Below are positions 43,701 to 45,153 of a DNA stretch of 45,153 bases, piece by piece. Below the pieces are notes generated by a model, which was given only the letters and a program-made list of their open reading frames with translations, ran no database searches and was not told where the DNA came from. The first letter of the stretch is position 1. Each line of letters starts with the position of its first letter. The DNA lies in the NCBI GenBank assembly GCA_024421095.1, contig JAHQYM010000011.1, positions 1 through 45,153 of the forward strand, read 5' to 3'. This stretch comes from Acidimicrobiia bacterium (GTDB lineage Bacteria; Actinomycetota; Acidimicrobiia; Acidimicrobiales; Aldehydirespiratoraceae). A program made the position numbers and the translations under genes.

Positions 43701-43788
43701 GCCGATTTCGCTCGACACGCAAACTTCTGACCTGGGGTTTTACTTCACCAGTTTGGCGATTTTGGTAGAAAAACACCAGCCACCTAGG
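43680..43788. repeat. 14-base perfect inverted repeat
   Basis: CCTAGGTGGCTGGT at 43680-43693 is repeated in inverse orientation at 43775-43788, with 81 bases between. A smaller hairpin (CGAAAT-GCCG-ATTTCG) lies inside. It could be the paired remains of insertion-sequence material or a transcript end between the dead element and the convergent S-layer gene. Confidence 0.6.
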
Positions 43789-43891
43789 GGTGTTATTCCG
43801 ATTCCTGCCGGTGCGGAGGGTTCACATGAACGCAAATTGTCGATGGTGGAACACGCAACCAACCCCGCGAGATGCCGTTTGGTGGTTGGTG

Positions 43892-45153
43892 TCAGGGTTG
43901 TGGTGGGGTTGGTAGGTCCAAAGCTCGCACTAGGAAGGTTGCCATTTCGGCGCGGGTTACGGAACCGTTGGGGCAGTAGCGCAACGGATCGGTGCCGCAG
44001 CCGACGGTTATGCCTGCCGCGTGGATTGCGTCGATGTTGGCGGCGTGGGTGTTTGTGGTGTCTACGTCGGTGAACCCGGCTGGTTGTACGGGTTCCAGAT
44101 CGAAGGCGCGCACCAGGAACGTTGCCATCTCCGCACGTGTTACGAGATCGTTGGGGCAGTAGCGCAACGGATCGGTGCCGCAACCGACTGTTACGCCCGC
44201 GGCGTAGAGTGCGTCGATGTTGGGGGCGTGGGTGCTTGCGGAGTCAACGTCGGTGAACCCGGCCGGTTGCGCGGGTTCCAGATCGAGGGCGCGCACTAGG
44301 AAGGTTGCCATCTCCGCCCGGGTGAGTGGGTCGTTGGGGCAGTAGCGCAACGGGTCGCTACTACAACCTTCGGTTATGTCAGCGGCGTAGAGTGCGTCGA
44401 TGTTGGGGGCGTGGGTGTTTGTGGTGTCTACGTCGGTGAACCCGGCTGGTTGCACCGCCCCGTCGTCAGTTTCAGGATCGGTGCCGGGGTCGTCGGCAGC
44501 AGTCTCGTCCGTCTCGTCGGTGCCGGTGTCGTCGGTGTCGTCAGTCCCGTCGGTGCCGTCAGTCCCGTCAGTCCCGTCGGTGTCGGGGGGCGCGGTTGTG
44601 GTTAGGGGCACAGTTGTGGTTGGGGGCACGGTTGGGGTTGGTGTGAAAGTTGGGGTGAAAGTTGGCGTGTTGCGGGTTGGTTGGAGGTTGCTGGGCGGGG
44701 ATATGAAGACGTAGGAGTTTCGGTAGGTGGGGTGACGGAACAGGTGGTCGTCGCCGTCGGCGATGCGCAGGTTGATCCTTTTTCGGTCGGTGCCGGCGTT
44801 GTCGGTTAGCGTCAAAGACAACCGGGCGAACCGGTCGCCGGCGGGGATGGTCACGGTTTTTTCTTCTATACGGAAATCGCCGGGGTTGTCTTCGTTCTGC
44901 CATTCGACCGCGGTGCTTGAACCGAGCACTTCAACAGTGATGTCAAGATCGGATTCCACGGGTCGGTTCGTCGCGATCGGTAGGGATACGATGCTGCCAC
45001 GAACCCCCGAGGTAGAGTACCCGAAAGTTTTGGTGGGCGCTACCGACCCGATCAGAACCAGGTCATTCCCCGAGTAACGGGCCACAACAGAATCAGGGAA
45101 ACGAACCACCTGAGTCCCAGTGCAATCAGGTATTGGGGCTAAAGTTCCTCCAG
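43892..45153 (-). CDS. secreted protein with three S-layer homology (SLH) repeats, N terminus outside window
   Basis: The frame is open from the window end to 43892 (about 420 residues), so the start is missing; the GTG at 45109 is internal. The visible N-terminal part is beta-rich (LDITVEVLGSS, KTVTIPAGDRFARLSLTLT) and resembles Calx-beta-like adhesion modules. It is followed by a Thr/Pro linker (TPTFTPTFTPTPTVPPTTT) and an acidic Asp/Gly/Thr linker. Three SLH-like repeats of about 56 residues end the protein, each with AGFTDVD, a Cys pair (GCGTDPLRYCPN) and TRAEMATFLVRA. SLH repeats tether proteins to the cell-wall surface. A surface or adhesion role is inference. Confidence 0.85.
   Translation of the reverse strand, partial: GGTLAPIPDCTGTQVVRFPDSVVARYSGNDLVLIGSVAPTKTFGYSTSGVRGSIVSLPIATNRPVESDLDITVEVLGSSTAVEWQNEDNPGDFRIEEKTVTIPAGDRFARLSLTLTDNAGTDRKRINLRIADGDDHLFRHPTYRNSYVFISPPSNLQPTRNTPTFTPTFTPTPTVPPTTTVPLTTTAPPDTDGTDGTDGTDGTDDTDDTGTDETDETAADDPGTDPETDDGAVQPAGFTDVDTTNTHAPNIDALYAADITEGCSSDPLRYCPNDPLTRAEMATFLVRALDLEPAQPAGFTDVDSASTHAPNIDALYAAGVTVGCGTDPLRYCPNDLVTRAEMATFLVRAFDLEPVQPAGFTDVDTTNTHAANIDAIHAAGITVGCGTDPLRYCPNGSVTRAEMATFLVRALDLPTPPQP

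Noticed and set aside
44400-44714. A Ser/Val/Pro-rich plus-strand frame
   Set aside because: It is the antisense of the Asp/Gly/Thr linker of the SLH protein.

Overview
The window is a moderately GC-rich bacterial chromosome segment, most likely from an actinobacterium of the class Acidimicrobiia. The pointers are GTG starts in many housekeeping genes, several genes that look leaderless (a TANNNT -10 box 5-7 bases before the start codon), a HAIR-type inverted repeat upstream of clpB, a caa3-type oxidase with a CtaF-like subunit, and a surface protein with three Cys-bearing S-layer homology repeats. The class assignment is inference from gene content, not from a marker tree.

Layout. 1-10.6 kb is accessory and partly decayed. 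It holds a restriction-modification locus (end of an unidentified protein, two DNA methyltransferases), remnants of an aspartate dehydrogenase tail, an IS30-type transposase and a PIN-domain toxin, then a DUF1295 membrane protein, aspartate dehydrogenase, an alpha/beta hydrolase, a small lipoprotein, a 24/48-base minisatellite, a flavin split-barrel protein and a DUF4262 protein. 11.1-18.9 kb is the tetrapyrrole cluster hemA-hemD-[Dam-like methylase + PD-(D/E)XK nuclease]-hemC-[GPP34]-hemB-hemL, giving C5-pathway synthesis from glutamyl-tRNA to hydroxymethylbilane and uroporphyrinogen III. 19.0-21.4 kb has an ADP-ribosylglycohydrolase and serS.

21.4-32.0 kb is the respiratory block. Reading on the minus strand, an apparent operon runs from a subunit I-like protein and a subunit III-like protein, through a CtaF-like protein, to ctaC-ctaD-ctaE-subunit IV-ctaG. 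ctaB (minus) and ctaA (plus) are divergent beside it and make heme O and heme A for the oxidase, so heme synthesis and heme use lie close together. The first two operon genes are the most unusual: the subunit I-like protein is colinear with real CtaD but has lost every heme and CuB histidine ligand.

32.0-43 kb is core: tRNA-Glu, tRNA-Asp and tRNA-Phe, an ACT-domain malic enzyme, a conserved hypothetical, purA-purB, clpB, acs and htpX. clpB and acs are divergent and share one inverted-repeat operator. 43-45.2 kb holds a broken IS (HTH protein plus frameshifted transposase start) and the C-terminal part of a secreted S-layer homology protein that runs off the window.
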